A stretch of 64,000 nucleotides of DNA from Drosophila pseudoobscura (Eukaryota > Arthropoda > Insecta > Diptera > Drosophilidae): the NCBI RefSeq assembly GCF_009870125.1, contig NC_046680.1:13473501-13537500 (forward strand). Direction: 5' to 3'. Below are positions 49,801-61,800 of this stretch, piece by piece. Position numbers and translations under genes: made by a program. How positions within the stretch are numbered: position 1 is the first letter of the stretch; every line of letters begins with the position of its first letter. The notes under the pieces were generated by a model. The model was not told the DNA's origin and did not search any database. It saw only the letters and a list, made by a program, of their open reading frames with translations.

Positions 49801-52800
49801 TGAGTTTCTTCTGCTTCTTGGGACTCTCCACCACCTTGCCCTCCTCGCGCGGCTGAATGTGGGTCTCATAGCGGTAGCGGCACTGCCTGGCCGAGCGGTA
49901 CGTCTTTGAGCAGAAATTGACCATCTCCGAGACGAGGTCCCAGTTGGGCGTCTGACCAGGCGCCAGCTGGACCAGACTGCAGGGCAAGCCTTGCAGATTG
50001 ACCAGCACGTGCAGTATGGCGATGTCCTCGAAGATGCACCACTCGCTCATGGCCTCCGGCTCGGTCAACGGCTTAACGGGCAACTGTGGCTTCATGCCCA
50101 GTACGGGAGAGTTGGGCTTAAAGCTTCCGCGGAAGCGCTGGTTCTTTAGCTCGCGACGCAGCCGCGAGAGCTGGGGCGTCGGGCGATCGAAGAGCGACTT
50201 GGGAGGCGCGCAGTTGTCCTCCCGTCGCATTTTGTTGGAGCGCCGACTGCCATCGTAGCCGGCCTCGGAGCGCGAGCGTTTGTTCTCCTTGCGCACGTAG
50301 ACGGGCGGCAGGTCCAGTTCCGCGATTGGCACTAGGTCGTACATAAACGACAGAGAGTGGTCTATGTAGATGTCGTTCTCACTGTCCTGCGGCGGCGTGG
50401 GCGGGCACCACATCTATATATTTCCGTAGGAGATTCAGATTCAGATTAGACAAGGCAATGCAATCTCCGATACTGGAGATCCGATCCACTTACCGGCATC
50501 TGTTCCATGGTGTTGCGTGATATCCAGACCTGGACACGGGGCCAATGGGAGAAGCAGAGCCAAAAGCAGACGAAGAGGCAAGAAAGTTAAAGAAAAGAAT
50601 ACACGTTCCACATTATTTTCAGGATATAGCAACTCTGTTTTGGTGTTGGCTTAGAAACTATTTTGATTTGAATTGAATTGAAAATTGCTAATTGATGGCG
50701 TTGTAGCTTTCATTCCGAACAGTTTCTAGCTTTCGTACGATAATTGGATTGGGATTCGATTTGATTTGATGTATGATTTTTTACGATGGCAAGAATATTT
50801 TAGAGGACTCCACGCGGAACTAACAGATCTCAGACACACGACAGATTTTCGGATATACGACACCAAAACAGAATTCTACATTTCTTTGGAGAAAATAATA
50901 TTTAACAATCTTTGGATGGAGATTTACGCGCTTATTCTTTTCCCAACTTTTGTGCAATTGTCTCTTCTAAATGGAATATAGGGGCTACGCACGAAATGAG
51001 TCCGTAAATAAAAACCACAACGTCTTTTAGTTTTTCTTTTAGTTTTAGTTTAGTTTCAGTTTCGTTTGCTTCTGATTTTTTTTTTTTTTTAGATAGATCT
51101 GTAGTTGATCTATCTTTATTTATACAATGGAACACACGAATTGAGTTCTGGTTTATTTGTTAGTCAATCTATTCGCAAAGTCTTAAGATGGGTAAGGTTT
51201 CCGTTTTGCTTTGCTTTCGTTAAGTTAAGAGTACAAAATAAATTATAAAATGCAAAATATTTAAACTCTATTTTACAGGTATACCTCGCGGCTTAAGAAC
51301 TAAAACAGTTTTTTAGGGAGCGAAATGTTCGGTTGATGAAAAGTAATAAATCATTTATGATTTTAATGCTTGGATACTTGGAGTGGCCCTGATTACACGC
51401 TGCTAATTATATGCTATATGTATATATCTATGTACAATATGAGAGGTCTTACTATGCTAAACTACTACCTATCCATCCCTCTATAGTGTGTCTCCCCATC
51501 TTCCCATCTTCATCGCTATCCTATCGATCCAAGTGAATTTGTTATCCTAGACTTCTGCCATTCGGCTAATCACTAACTAACCTTAGAACACATGAATATA
51601 TAGTATGTATGTTTGATAGAAGGAAACTTGTTACAGTCTATAAATACTCGCCCTGTAAACAGCTCGAGGACGACAAGCTCTCTCTCGCTCTCTCTCCGAG
51701 GACGATTCACCCACTAAAACGTGCACAACACACACACGCACCGCAGCTGGTTTGGCTGGCTGACTGGCTTTTAATACTACAAGTAATACTGACAAACATT
51801 CGTTGTTATCACCGATTCGTTGTCCCACTTGAGGAGGAGACTGCTCCTGTGGCTGCGTGTGCTCCAGAGCTTGCTGTGGCAGGAAGCGGCGTGGATCGTA
51901 GCATCACTTTGGGCGTCTTGGTTATCCATGGATGCAGCGTCCCGGCCGTGCTTTTGTGCTGTGTTGACGACTTGTTAACGGCGATGTTACCATCCGTCTT
52001 AACCATTCTCTTGGTCACTACCCTGCGCCTGGGCTCGCTATGCACCTCTCTGGGCGTCGACTCGTTCTTCTTGATGCTTCTGTTCGAACCACTGCGGTTC
52101 AGGGTGTTCGCCACGGGACTCATGTCCAGGGTCCACAGATTGATCTTCACAGAGCCGCGTGATCGAGTGCGGGGCGTGTGGCCAACAGTTTCGTTCTCAT
52201 CGCTCTTATCCGACAGAATCTGATGATGCTGCTGCCTCTGAAGGGCTTGCTCTTTGCTCGACTCTGATTTGGCATGCGCCAAGGGATCATTGGGCTCATC
52301 TGTGTCCGTCTCCTCGCTCACATTATAGTACGTGGAGCTGGTCATTGTGGTGTCTTGCACTTGATCGTGGGCACTCCAACAGCCATCCAAGCTGGCATTT
52401 GATTCGGCCTCTCCTTCTCCGGTAACTTCTCCGGCTGTGGCATAACTGCTCTCCGAGTCCTCGGAGAGGATGTCCACGTGCGTTTCCTGGTCTTCATCCT
52501 CATCAGCCCCGTTCCCTTTTTCACTTAGGGATTCTTCGGTTTGCGTTGTTGTTTCCTCCAAGGCGGATGCCCTATCGTCATTATCTTCTGCACTCAACTC
52601 CTCATCGTCATCATTGTCATCGTCTTCATCTGCCACACTCACTTCCTCCTCCTCATTTTCTGTATTATTGTCATTTTCGTCCTCGTCCTCATCCTCATCG
52701 CTTGGAATAGCCAAGGGTGCAGCTATCGTAGCTCGTCTTTTCAGCAGCCTTCGCCGAGAAGTGACCGAAACAGAGGTGCTATCTCCACACACTCGCTTTG

Positions 52801-55800
52801 GAGGCGTGGTGGTGGTGCTGCTGCTGCTCTTTCCACTGCTGTTCATTTGAGTGGACTTGAGGACGGGCGTTTTCATCATCTTGCTCATGGCAATGTTGGC
52901 CGACAGTCGCTTGGGACGCTCGCCGGCGACCACAGGAGAGTCCTCCTCGGCAGCCGTAGCCGCAGCCGCTCCTGCAGCTAGGGCTGTGCGTGTTGTCTTT
53001 CTAGTGGGCGGTGTTTGGGCATTGGTCACATGGACCACACCCAACGAATGGAGTCGCGTGTTCCGTCTGACAGACGAGCCGCTCTTGCCCCCAGTCGTCG
53101 ACCTCTTGCTGTTTCCTGTCCCTGTCCCTGACCCTGACCCCAACACTACTGGAGGAGCACTCACATTGAGGCTGACACGACGCCGACACGACGTCTGCGC
53201 CGGACTACTACTGACCGCAGGCGGCACTGATCTCTTCTGGTTACTGCTGCCACTGTGGCTGCTGCTCACACTCCTGCTCAGCTGGTGCTGCTGACCCTGC
53301 CTGTTGCGCTGAGACCTACTGGCTGGGGCTCGCTTTTTGGATGAATGGGAATCTTGTTTGGTATTGACATTAACCTGATTACTCGAATCCTTGCGACTGT
53401 AGGTGAGCAGTTCCTCAGCCTCGGCCTCCGGCTTGAGTAGCTCCTCCTCCTTCTGCATAACAGCCAGTCGATTGGCCTCCCACTCGCGCTTCTGCGCCTC
53501 CAGCTCGGCCTCTGCGGCGCGCAGCTGTTCCGCCGTCCAGGCAGCTCCAGTGGCCTCCACGAACCGCATGGCATAGCGTTCTACGGGCGACAGCTACAAG
53601 TGGGGGGAAGACAAATGCAATAATCATTAGAACACGCTTGACTCCACATCCTCACTGACACGATCTGTCCATCATAACATCTAAATTCGAGAGCTAGCCA
53701 TGTTAGACGTTGAGTGATATAATCGAGCGTGGGTTAGTCGCTTCGACTATGTCTGAACGTATACTCCCCGAAGGGAAGTTTCTCTCGGCAGTGCTCGCTG
53801 AATCGAATGCGCATCGAGATACGGTATTCAATATAAATTGCAAGCCCTGCCATACCCGCAACCCATCCCCGATCAATCAATCAACAGTCGCGACTCACCT
53901 GCTTGACGATATTCTGCATCTCCAGATCGGCCTTGCTCATCTCACCCTGAGAGGAGCCGACGCCTGCCTCGGCGTTGGCATCATCCGCAATGGGAATATT
54001 CTCATCGAACTCGGCCAGATCTGCGGCCACTTCGGCCTTGGCCGTCTTGGTGGCTAGAACGTCCTGCTCATCCTCGGCGGCAGCAAGGGCGTGCTCAAAT
54101 GCTCGCAGCGACTGCTTCTCCGTTTCCACACCGGAGGTCGCGGTAGCGGTCGTCGTCGTCGACGTGACAATTTTCTCCGTCTTCTCATCGGACTTGACGA
54201 CTTCCTGGGGGGTGGTGGTGTTGGTCTCGTCCTGCTCGGTTTGATCCATTGTGAATAGATCCTTGATGGTGGAGCTCTTGAAGAAGGTTGTGGTGAAGTT
54301 GCCGCCCTCGATGGCCATGTCGCTAAGCATTCGCTTCTGATTGGCCTTCTTGAGGATGTTCACCTCGATAGTCTTCTCGGACACCAGGCGGTAGATGTGC
54401 ACGTCACGCGTTTGCCCGATGCGGTGGCATCGATCCTGCGCCTGCGCATCCATGGTGGGATTCCAGTCAGAGTCGTAGAAGATGACAGTGTCGGCGCCCG
54501 TCAGATTAATGCCAACGCCGCCCGATCGCGTGGACAAAATGAAACAGAATATCCGTTTGTCCCCGTTAAAGCGCTCCATGAGGATCTGACGCTGCTCGAC
54601 GCGCGTCGAGCCATCGAGTCGCAGGTAGATGTGCCCGTGGTGGTTGAGGAAGGCCTCCAACACGTCCAGCATCTTGGTCATCTGCGTGAATATCAGCACG
54701 CGATGGCCGTCGACCTTCAGCTGCCTCAGCAAACGATCCAGGGTCTGCAACTTGCCACAGTCATACTGAATGAGCCGCGGATCCGGAAACTGTGTGGTCA
54801 TTGCCGAGATAATGGGATGCAGAAGGTCCAGCTTTGGCAGCAGGGTCTGTCCCACCCTGCTCTCGATCTGCCGCTCGTACTGCCAGTGCGTGGAGGACAG
54901 ATTCTGGACGTAGCGGCGGATCAGCGGAGCACACACCGAAGGAACATAAATCACAAAGTTACTAAAGATTGGCGCCATTTCCGCACACCTCTGCTCGAAG
55001 GTCTTGAGCAGGTGATTGAGGGACCATCCATCGCGATGGGCCATCGCCGTGCAGCAGTTGGAGAAGCTCCGTGTCTGCCACGTGGAGCGTCGCAGGCTAC
55101 GCGTCGACTGCATGCACCGCTGGATGGCCCCGCGGCAGTCTTGGCCGTAGATGGGAGTCGCATCGGTACGTCGACGATTGATCGTGGCCATGCGCTTGAG
55201 GGAGGCCAGGCGCTGCTCCTTGCGCATCTGAATGAGTTCCTGGACCTTGTAGGGATCCTCTGCTTCCTCCTCCTCCTGCTCCTCGATCCCCGTGCTTCCA
55301 TTGGCTATTCTCTGTTTCTGCGCCGTGCTCTTCACATGCGTCGCCAGATCCCTGACAATGGGATCCTTGATTAGCTGCTGAGATGTTAATACTGTACCAG
55401 TGGCAGCTGTCCCCGAAATGCTGCTCGCATTGACACCCGCTGTGACAGACGACGGCGACGATGTCTTGCTGGTGAGAGTTAGGCGGGCACCGGCTCCCCC
55501 CGCATTTGTGGTTGGCGTGAGGTAGAAAAAGGGTTTTCCATCCTGCATCGTCTTGGTCACCTTGGCCGGCGTTGGGGCATTCATATGGGAGCGTGCAGTC
55601 ATCAGCTTGGCGTTGGCCAAGACGTTTAGCGCTGCCCCCGGAGAGGATGCCGATCCTCCTATAGTGGTTGTGGTCGCAGACGACGTCGTAATCACGCTGT
55701 TGATCACAACCGGCTTTAATGCCATATTAATGGGGTTAATGGAACCACCGATACGCTTCATGATCCTTCCACTGGGCAAGAGCGTGCGCATTGGCACAAT

Positions 55801-58800
55801 CTTGGACCCCTCCAGCCGCATGGCCGGACTGGCGCCCACTCGCACCGCATTCAGTTTGAGCCGCTGCGCAAGCTCCGCACTTCGCACTCGTATGTGAAAC
55901 CGATACTTGCCGTTGGGGCAGCGCGGTGGTGGCTGTGGGGCGCTGTCGATCTCCTCGATCAACTTGCGTGGCGGGGCGAGCAGGCGGCACTTGTGCGATA
56001 CGTACGCGCTTAATGTTTCCTCCAGATGCAGCAGCAGGAGATTCACAGTTTCCAGATTGATTTGCTATTGGCGAGATAGTAATTTGTCAGTCGATTCAGA
56101 TACACACATATATTGCTAGAGCTACAACTGGCCTAAGGGACAGGGAACGGGGGGCGGGGAACTGGGCGATTGAATCAGACAAATGCCTCGCAAATGCGAA
56201 CATCCTGGGACAAGTTTACGACTCGCTCCAAAACAGATTGAGCCCAACTTTCAGTGACAGTTTAACATCATTTTCAATCAGAGGGAGCAATAAGGGTAAA
56301 TGTTGGGGGAGGGAGGAAACACCCTTCTGTGACCTGGGACTCACCGTGAACGGATCATACTCCATTATGTCGCAGACGAGACGCGGCGTGTGGAATGTAA
56401 TGCCCTCCATTTGAAACGGCGATATTATCGGACGCACTTCAAACATATTCGGATGGTTGCACACCTTCCGCAGCTGCATCAGCACATTGATCACGCTCAG
56501 TAGATTGCCCGTCTGCAGGGTTTCCCTCGTTCTGCGAATTATAAATCGAATTAGCTTCCATTTTTAAAGTGGAGTGGAGTGCAGTGCAGTACTTACTTGG
56601 AGCGACTCATGAAATCCTCGTACAGGTAGCGCTGGCGATTCGACAAACGGCACATGACCACATGCTCGTACTTCTTTGGCATTTGCTTCTCCACCTCCTT
56701 CTTGAGGCGTCGCAGCAGGAACGGCCGAATCACCTGCAAGGACACACAAGGACGAAAAAGTGTCAATTACAGCGAGATTAAGCTTAAAACTAGGAGGATA
56801 GTGCTTAGTGCTGCTATCATAGCGGTGAGGTCGTGTAAGGAGCGTTTTCAATGTGATTAGCTTGGTCATAGACCAACCACATGGATAAGACGCCCCGTTC
56901 CCACTTGATCTAGCAAACTAACAAATTGTCATCACATGAGGCTGTGTTTCAATGTGACACAGAGTGCATTTGCCTAAATTGGACTCCGAAGGGTACAATA
57001 TCTATAGTGTTCACAACGTAAACGGACCAGAGTCATCAATGAATGGAACTCCGATCACTTTGCTGTTGCGAGAAGTTTTGTCTGGCACACATCAACGATT
57101 TTCAAGAGCATTTATTGGGCTGGCAAGAAAACGCTTTTAGGTGCTGCTATTCCCAATACCAATCATTGGGATCGGAGTTTTCTATAGGAATGACAACTAT
57201 TACTAGGATGTACGATGCGTTTTCAATGTGATCAGCTTGGTTATAGACCAACCACATGGATAAGACGCCCCGTTCCCACTTGATCTAGCAAACTAACAAA
57301 TTGTCATCACATGAGGCTGTGTTTCAATGTGACACAGAGTGCATTTGCCTAAATTGGACTCCGAAGGGTACAATATCTATAGTGTTCACAACGTAAACGG
57401 ACCAGAGTCATCAATGAATGGAACTCCGATCACTTTGCTGTTGCGAGAAGTTTTGTCTGGCACACATCAACGATTTTCAAGAGCATTTATTGGGCTGGCA
57501 GGAAAACGCTTTTAGGTGCTATAATACCTCACGGGGCTATCTGTGACGATAAGTATTCTGAGAAACGCTTCTTACCTTGTGCAGACGCGCTATCAGAGTC
57601 TCGTTATACTCCATGTTTCCCTCGATCATGCCCGTCATCGGATTGGAGAACCACTCCTTAAACTCGCGGTGTGAGGAGAACACATAGGGCATGAGGAAAT
57701 GCATCAGAGACCACAGCTCCATTAGGTCATTCTGCAGCGGGGTTCCCGTCAACAACAGGCGTCTATGGGAGAGAGAAATGAATGATTATTCGAGTGCAAT
57801 CGTGGGAAGTGCGGGTGTGGGAATGGGTGCCAGTGCGAGTTTAGGGTTGTCTCAGAACAGGGCCACAAGCATTCTAGGGCGGGTTAGCATGCTCTGGTTT
57901 AGTATGCGGCATTATAACGATATTAATTTTAGCACCCAAGCGTAGTCCCCGTGCTAGTTAGCAGTCGCATGGTTACTGATTTTTGGTGCTTTTTGGCAGG
58001 CAAACAGAACAAAACAGAACAACAGATTGCCATACGGGTAACTACAGTAGGGTGTGGGGTGGGTTGGGGTTACCTCTCGGTGGAAAAGTTGAGCAACAGC
58101 TGCCAACGCTGCGACTTGAAGTTCTTGATGTTTTGGGCCTCGTCTAAGATTAGATATTTCCACTTTTTGCGGCGAAAGCTTTGCTGATCCTGGACGACCA
58201 GCTTGTAGGAGGTAATGCAGACGTGGAAGGCATTGGGCTTGGTCCAGCCGACGCGCTTCAGCTTGCGCTCCTTCTGGGAGCCGTAGTAGGTGAGTATCTT
58301 GAAGCCGGGACACCACTTCTTGAACTCCATCTCCCAGTTGAGCATCACAGACGATGGCACCACAATCAGATGCGGTCCCCAGTTGCCTCTGGCGCAGGCG
58401 AGGTGCGCCAGCAGGGCAATCGTTTGAATAGTCTTCCCCAGGCCCATCTCATCGGCCAGGATGCCGTTCAGCTTGCGCTCGTTCATCGTGACCAGCCAGT
58501 CGAGTCCGATGTGCTGGTACTCGCGCAGCGTATGCTTCAGCAGGAAGGGCACCGGAGTTACCACATTGGTGGAGGACAGGGTGTTGCCTTTGGGCTGGAG
58601 ACTCTCGGCCAGGGCGGCGGCATCATTGAGCATGTCGTCTTTGTTGGCACCGGTAGTAGCAGCCCCAGCACCAGCACTATCACTGCCGGCAGTCGCTGCT
58701 GCTCCGCCCGCATCGACAGTCGCATCTGTCAACAGACTCTTGAGGCCATCCTCCTGGTCCTCCTCCTCCACTTCCGTTTCGGTTTCATTCGTGGAGAGAT

Positions 58801-61800
58801 CTTCGTCGTCATCCTCTTCGCTGGCATCCACATCGCTGCCGTCAGTGGATTCCTCATCCACTGCCGTGGAATCGTCATCCGAGTCGAGTTCTGGGGCGCT
58901 ACAAGGCTCCAGCTTGCGTCGCTTGGGACTGGGCGACCGATCACTGATTCTTCCAGACTTGTACTTCTTCAGCAGCTGCTCAACCGGCAGGTCGTTGTCG
59001 GCCTCCAGTTCATCGATCTCCCTTTTGTGATCGATCTCCTGCTCGGCCTCCTCCTGCTTGCTGATGGTGTTCTCATCGTCTTCGCTTGCCTCCTTCGCCT
59101 CGAACTCACTGTCGTCGTCGCCGTCGCTGTCTTCCTCGTCGTGCGTCTCGCTCTTCACCGCAGAGGTGGTATGCTCCTCCTTTATGAGCTTATCACGATT
59201 GTCCAGATATCCGGGAGGCAAATCTTTCAGGAAATCGTCGAAGTCCATTTCAGATTCCTTGGCCAGGGCCTTCACCTCTTCATTGACGTCCGCCGCCTCC
59301 TCCTCCGCCTTGGCAATGGTCTCCTCATCGTCCTCAGAGCCAGACTCTGGCCGAAACTCAACTGCAAATGAAAGGGGGAGAATCGAGAATTAGCGACCTA
59401 TTGACATCTCCCGGCAATCGATAAGAGGAAACGTGAAAGCATCAGGCAAATGCCTCGCAAATGCGACCATCCCAGGGTAACATCGAAGTGTTCAAAAATA
59501 GACCACGACAACGTTTCAGTTTGTATTTTATCATCATATGCTGATTCTGCTGAAAGGATATCTTGTATTTGAAATTTTCTTACCATCAGACTCCCGCTTG
59601 GGCGAGGTGAGGCGGCTGGAATTGAGGCTGAGGCTGGGTGTGTCGGCCGCCATGCTCTTGTTCATGCCCTCCACCAACTGTTGAGAGAACTTCTCGGTCT
59701 GGCCGACAATGAAGTTGAGATGCTGATCGAGGGCCTGCTTGCGCTTCTCCTCGATCTTCGTCTGGTGCTTGTACTCCACCAACTTCTCCACATTCGACCA
59801 GAAGCACTTCACCTCGCGGGCAATGAAGGAGGCCACTCGCTTCAGGTGCAGCTCTTGGGCCTTCTCGGCCCGCTGGGCCGCATTGGCCTTCTCCTGGAAG
59901 TACTTTTGAACCATCTTGGCGCACTTCTTGGCCGCGTTCTTCTTCCACTTGCGCTCCTGGGCAAAATCAGCCGCCAGCCAGGCCATCTCATCGAGAAGAT
60001 AGTCCCAATGCGCCTTCGGCCGGCTCGGCTCCTGCAGCTTGGGCAGGCGCCGTTCAGTCCATAATCCCTCTCGCTGTAGTTCGGATATACGCTGCATCAC
60101 GTACACCTCCTGCTTGGCCTTAAACGAGAACTCCTGCGCCGCACTGGTCGGTGTGCCAGCGGCAGTCAGGGCTAGTCCTGGGCTGAGCAGGCTCCCACTT
60201 GGAGTGCCAGGCGTGATGGCTCCACTGCCGCTACTCGCCGGACCATTGCCCGTGTACAGCGGTGTCGTAGAAGTGCCTCCCGCCGTTGCCGTTGCGGTGG
60301 CTCCACTTCCACTGCCACTTCCGGCATTATTGTGGCTCTGGGTGCGCCGGAGCGTCGTCGAGCCAACTGCGGTGCTGCAGGGTACCAGTGGAGTGCCACC
60401 TTGGAATAGAAACCAAAATATATGTGATTAACATGGCCATTCATCTGCAACTCAAAGATCAATCAAGTCATTAAGGTCCACTTGTGGCGTGGCGAGGCAT
60501 GCTGGAGGGTGGGTGCATCAATTAAAAAAGATCTGATCTACCAGGAAAGCAACAGGAATGAATGGAATAAACATGAGAATCTCTTGCGAATCGGTTGCTA
60601 AACAAACAGAACGCAACAATAGATGGCAACTGCATGCAAACTTATTCCTAATACTCGTATGGCGCCCGAATCCATGGATGAGCCACGAGCCACTGGCTGG
60701 GCCGTCAATGTGCACAGCGTGCGCTCGCTTCGACCTCCACACTGGTGGAGAAACCAGTAGATTACGGATCCTCCAGGTCACGTGCTACTGCATTGGGCAT
60801 TGGGCTTCTTTCGTACCCATCTCTGAGATCATCTGTAGCCAGCTTATGGTGATCCTGCTGCCATCGATGGGGCAGAATCACTTGCAACTGAGCCTTGCTA
60901 TGGCACACATCTACGATTTTCGAGAGCATTTATTGGGCTGGCAAGAAAACGCTTTTAGGTGCTGCTATTCCCAATACCAATCATTGGGATCGGAGTTTTC
61001 TATTGGAATTACGATTATTACTAGGATGTACGATGCGTTTTCAATGTGATCAGCTTGGTTATAGACCAACCACATGGATAAGACGCCCCGTTCCCACTTG
61101 ATCTAGCAAACTAACAAATTGTCATCACATGAGGCTGTGTTTCAATGTGACACAGAGTGCATTTGCCTAAATTGGACTCCGACTGGTACAATATCTCACG
61201 GGTTTCATGGTGTTCACAACGTAAACGGACCAGAGTCATCAATGAATGGAACTCCGATCACTTTGCTGTTGCGAGAAGTTTTGTCTGGCACACATCAACG
61301 ATTTTCAAGAGCATTTATTGGGCTGGCAAGAAAACGCTTTTAGGTGCTATATCCCCCAAGGATCATCTGTAGCCAGCTTATTATGATTCTGCTGCCATCG
61401 ATGGGGCAGAATCACTTGCAACTGAGCCTTGCTATGGCACACATCTACGATTTTCAAGAGCATTTCAAAGAGACTATCAAGAAAACGCTTTTAGGTGCGG
61501 GTTAACTTGATAGCTATAGAACTAGGCTAGAGCTAATGATGGAAATGATGGGTAATAGGCGATTTGTGAGTGGTGAGAAGAAGTGGTGGCCCAACTGGTG
61601 GTGTGACAATCCCAATGGATAATGGATCATGTGGATCATGAATATCAACGCGCAATCAAATGTTCTAAGTATGCTTAAGTTTGCTAACTTGCTTACAAAT
61701 CAACGAATCAATCAAAAATGTACATTCATCAGTTATTCAATTCAAACGTAAATCAAACTTTAAGCAGTTTTACCAATACCAATCCAAATCCAAATCCAAT

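Noticed and set aside
53594-53898. Possible structured RNA in the dom intron before the Dom-B exon
   Set aside because: Several short hairpins exist (for example AGTCG/CGACT), but I could not place an H box and an ACA box, or C and D boxes, at proper distances.
56843-56935. Box C/D reading (GTGATGA ... CTGA) inside the type C units
   Set aside because: The flanks do not form a terminal stem, and the same sequence fits an H/ACA fold with AGATCA and ACATCC much better.
56842-57522. 375-bp tandem repeat read as ordinary satellite DNA
   Set aside because: The repeat unit resolves into snoRNA-like hairpins with correctly placed boxes, and changes between copies keep base pairing.
60466-60830. 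Hairpin GACCT/AGGTC with inner CTGGT/ACCAG near 60730-60780
   Set aside because: It resembles half an H/ACA RNA, but no H box or ACA tail follows at the right distance.
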